This document shows positions 63,076 through 64,000 of a DNA stretch of 64,000 nt, piece after piece. How positions within the stretch are numbered: the first letter of the stretch is position 1; every line of letters starts with the position of its first letter. Source of the DNA: Nitrobacteraceae bacterium AZCC 1564 (GTDB lineage Bacteria; Pseudomonadota; Alphaproteobacteria; Rhizobiales; Xanthobacteraceae); contig JBAGRR010000001.1 in assembly GCA_036924835.1 (NCBI GenBank), positions 434,001 to 498,000 of the forward strand, written 5' to 3'. Both the position numbers and the translations under genes were made by a program. Under the pieces are notes generated by a model. The model saw only the letters and a list, made by a program, of their open reading frames with translations, ran no database searches and was not told the origin of the DNA.

Positions 63076-63243
63076 CGAGTGGAGCGGATTTGACGTTCGC
63101 CCCTGCCTGCCGCGAGTTCGGAATGCGAACGTCAAATCCCAAGCTCCACTCGAATTATATATAGCTGCTCGTGGTCCTTCGATTCTCACGTTCGCAACCG
63201 TGCCCACCAAAACGGGATGCGAACGTGAGGATCGGACCACGAG
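63076..63243. repeat. REP/BIME-like paired palindrome, copy 5
   Basis: Unit A (63076-63152) has CGAGTGGAGC/GCTCCACTCG outer arms and inner stem GGATTTGACGTTCGC/GCGAACGTCAAATCC. A 15-nt AT-rich spacer follows. Unit B (63168-63243) has CTCGTGGTCC/GGACCACGAG outer arms and a CTCACGTTCGCA/TGCGAACGTGAG inner stem. The ends read CGAG and CTCG instead of CTAG, changed on both arms. Same orientation as copies 2 and 4. Confidence 0.92.
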
Positions 63244-63344
63244 GTAATCACTTCGCTCGAAAACGCCTTAAGTCAGACAGCGGCGCTGCTCTGAAGCAAC
63301 ATCGTCATCATAGTCGCTGACATTGCCGCGAACAGCTCCCTCGT

Positions 63345-64000
63345 TCAATTGTTGGGCGTGCTGAAATCAGTCGGCGCGTTTTGCTTGCCGGTGTTGAAGT
63401 CAAATATCTTGCGGAAGACTCCCGGCGCCATAGCGGAGATCGGATTGACGCGCAAGACGGGCGCGCCCGGCGTTCCCACCACTTCATACGTGATGCCAAT
63501 CAGGCCTTCGTTACTGCCGCCACCGAGAAACAAACCAACAATCGGAATCTGACCGAACATATTGTTCAGACCGTAAAGCGGAACGAAGGTGCCGCTCATC
63601 CGAACCTGATTGGCTGCATAGTCGATGTTGCCCTCGATGGTCGCGCCGACTGTCGGCCCACGCACCACACCGTCCTTCACCCGAAGCTGACCTGTCTGGC
63701 GAATAAACTCAGCCCGCATTCCGGAGAATCCAACGCCTTGCGGATTGACGCCTGGTCCGTTCGCAACGACGCGATCAAGAGCAGCCTCTCCCTTGATATG
63801 AAAATCACGGACGTTCAGCAGACCTTCCTGAGGTGACGTATCGGACGCCGGAGGATCAACCGCGAGCCACATCCTCCCGCCAGTCATTTTGGCGTAGGTG
63901 TCGGTGAAACGGAAGAATGCACCGGCATCGTTGGTTTCCAGGTACATCACTTCCCGACCCTGAGCTCGCCCGCGAAGATCGCCGATCACGGACGTGTCGC
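63345..64000 (-). CDS. AsmA-like/YhdP-type envelope protein, C-terminal part only
   Basis: The last ~218 residues of a large envelope protein whose 5' part lies beyond the window. Visible are FFRFTDTYAKMTGGRMWLA, VRDFHIKGEAALDRV, MRAEFIRQTGQLRVKDGV, GATIEGNIDYAANQVRMSGTF, and VPLYGLNNMFGQIPIVG. These match the C-terminal AsmA_2/DUF3971 region of bridge-like lipid-transfer proteins that move phospholipid toward the outer membrane. It ends VFRKIFDFNTG and a polar tail. The frame is open to the window edge, so no start is given. Confidence 0.85.
   Translation of the reverse strand, partial: DTSVIGDLRGRAQGREVMYLETNDAGAFFRFTDTYAKMTGGRMWLAVDPPASDTSPQEGLLNVRDFHIKGEAALDRVVANGPGVNPQGVGFSGMRAEFIRQTGQLRVKDGVVRGPTVGATIEGNIDYAANQVRMSGTFVPLYGLNNMFGQIPIVGLFLGGGSNEGLIGITYEVVGTPGAPVLRVNPISAMAPGVFRKIFDFNTGKQNAPTDFSTPNN

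Overview
The window is GC-rich chromosomal DNA from an alphaproteobacterium, most likely a member of the Nitrobacteraceae/Bradyrhizobiaceae (Bradyrhizobium, Afipia, Rhodopseudomonas and relatives). This is inferred from protein family make-up: DUF6481, the MxKDx repeat protein, class I PhaC, a suf operon containing two cysteine desulfurases, and an aminotransferase-hom-glpX block. No plasmid, phage, CRISPR or insertion-sequence gene is visible. This is mainly housekeeping DNA with small lineage-specific genes and repeated palindromes scattered through it.

Layout. 0-3 kb: tRNA-Arg, a cold-shock gene, a probably decayed gene and two small stress-type genes. 3-11.3 kb: a TRAP transporter (dctPQM) facing a leucine/isovalerate degradation operon (liuB-liuC-liuD-liuE). 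11.5-24.3 kb: single genes with mixed jobs (NDUFS4-like complex I accessory protein, OpgC, DUF192, tandem cold-shock protein, sirtuin, truncated H-NS-like protein, glyoxalase I, MarC, SGNH hydrolase, GST, cyclase, HdeD), tRNA-Pro and tRNA-Glu, and four of the five palindromic elements. 24.7-27.5 kb: epmB-epmA divergent from efp, a complete set for beta-lysylation of EF-P. 27.5-30.5 kb: a frameshifted M23 peptidase and a lytic transglycosylase. 30.5-37.7 kb: a leftward run of aminotransferase (frameshifted), hom, glpX, GNAT, haloacid dehalogenase and recJ. 38-46.8 kb: phaC, MAPEG protein, argC with a candidate arginine attenuator, an MBL hydrolase, DedA, parE and an SDR. 46.9-51.3 kb: a caspase-like secreted protein, a DEAD-box helicase and a diguanylate cyclase. 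51.3-58.8 kb: a leftward suf operon (iscS-type desulfurase, sufB, C, D, S, sufT, sufA) ending in a TfoX-N protein with a histone-like tail. 59-64 kb: hydrolase, GST, anmK, tyrS and the 3' part of an AsmA-like gene cut by the window edge.

The most interesting signals are outside the protein genes. (1) Upstream of argC a near-consensus promoter appears to start at the ATG of a 24-codon leader ORF. That ORF has four consecutive Arg codons and is followed by a terminator-like hairpin and a competing pairing. I read this as a leaderless arginine attenuator. (2) Five copies of a paired hairpin element (two units of about 77 nt, CTAG ends, AT-rich spacer) show compensatory base changes in the stems and conserved loops, which is BIME/REP-like behaviour. 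(3) A 24-bp perfect palindrome at 14176, and a 20-bp-spaced direct repeat containing TGA-N9-TCA in front of suf, are candidate operators.

Three conserved genes (VOC protein, M23 peptidase, aminotransferase) carry single indels. These are either sequencing errors or real decay, and the reads should be checked before physiology is inferred.
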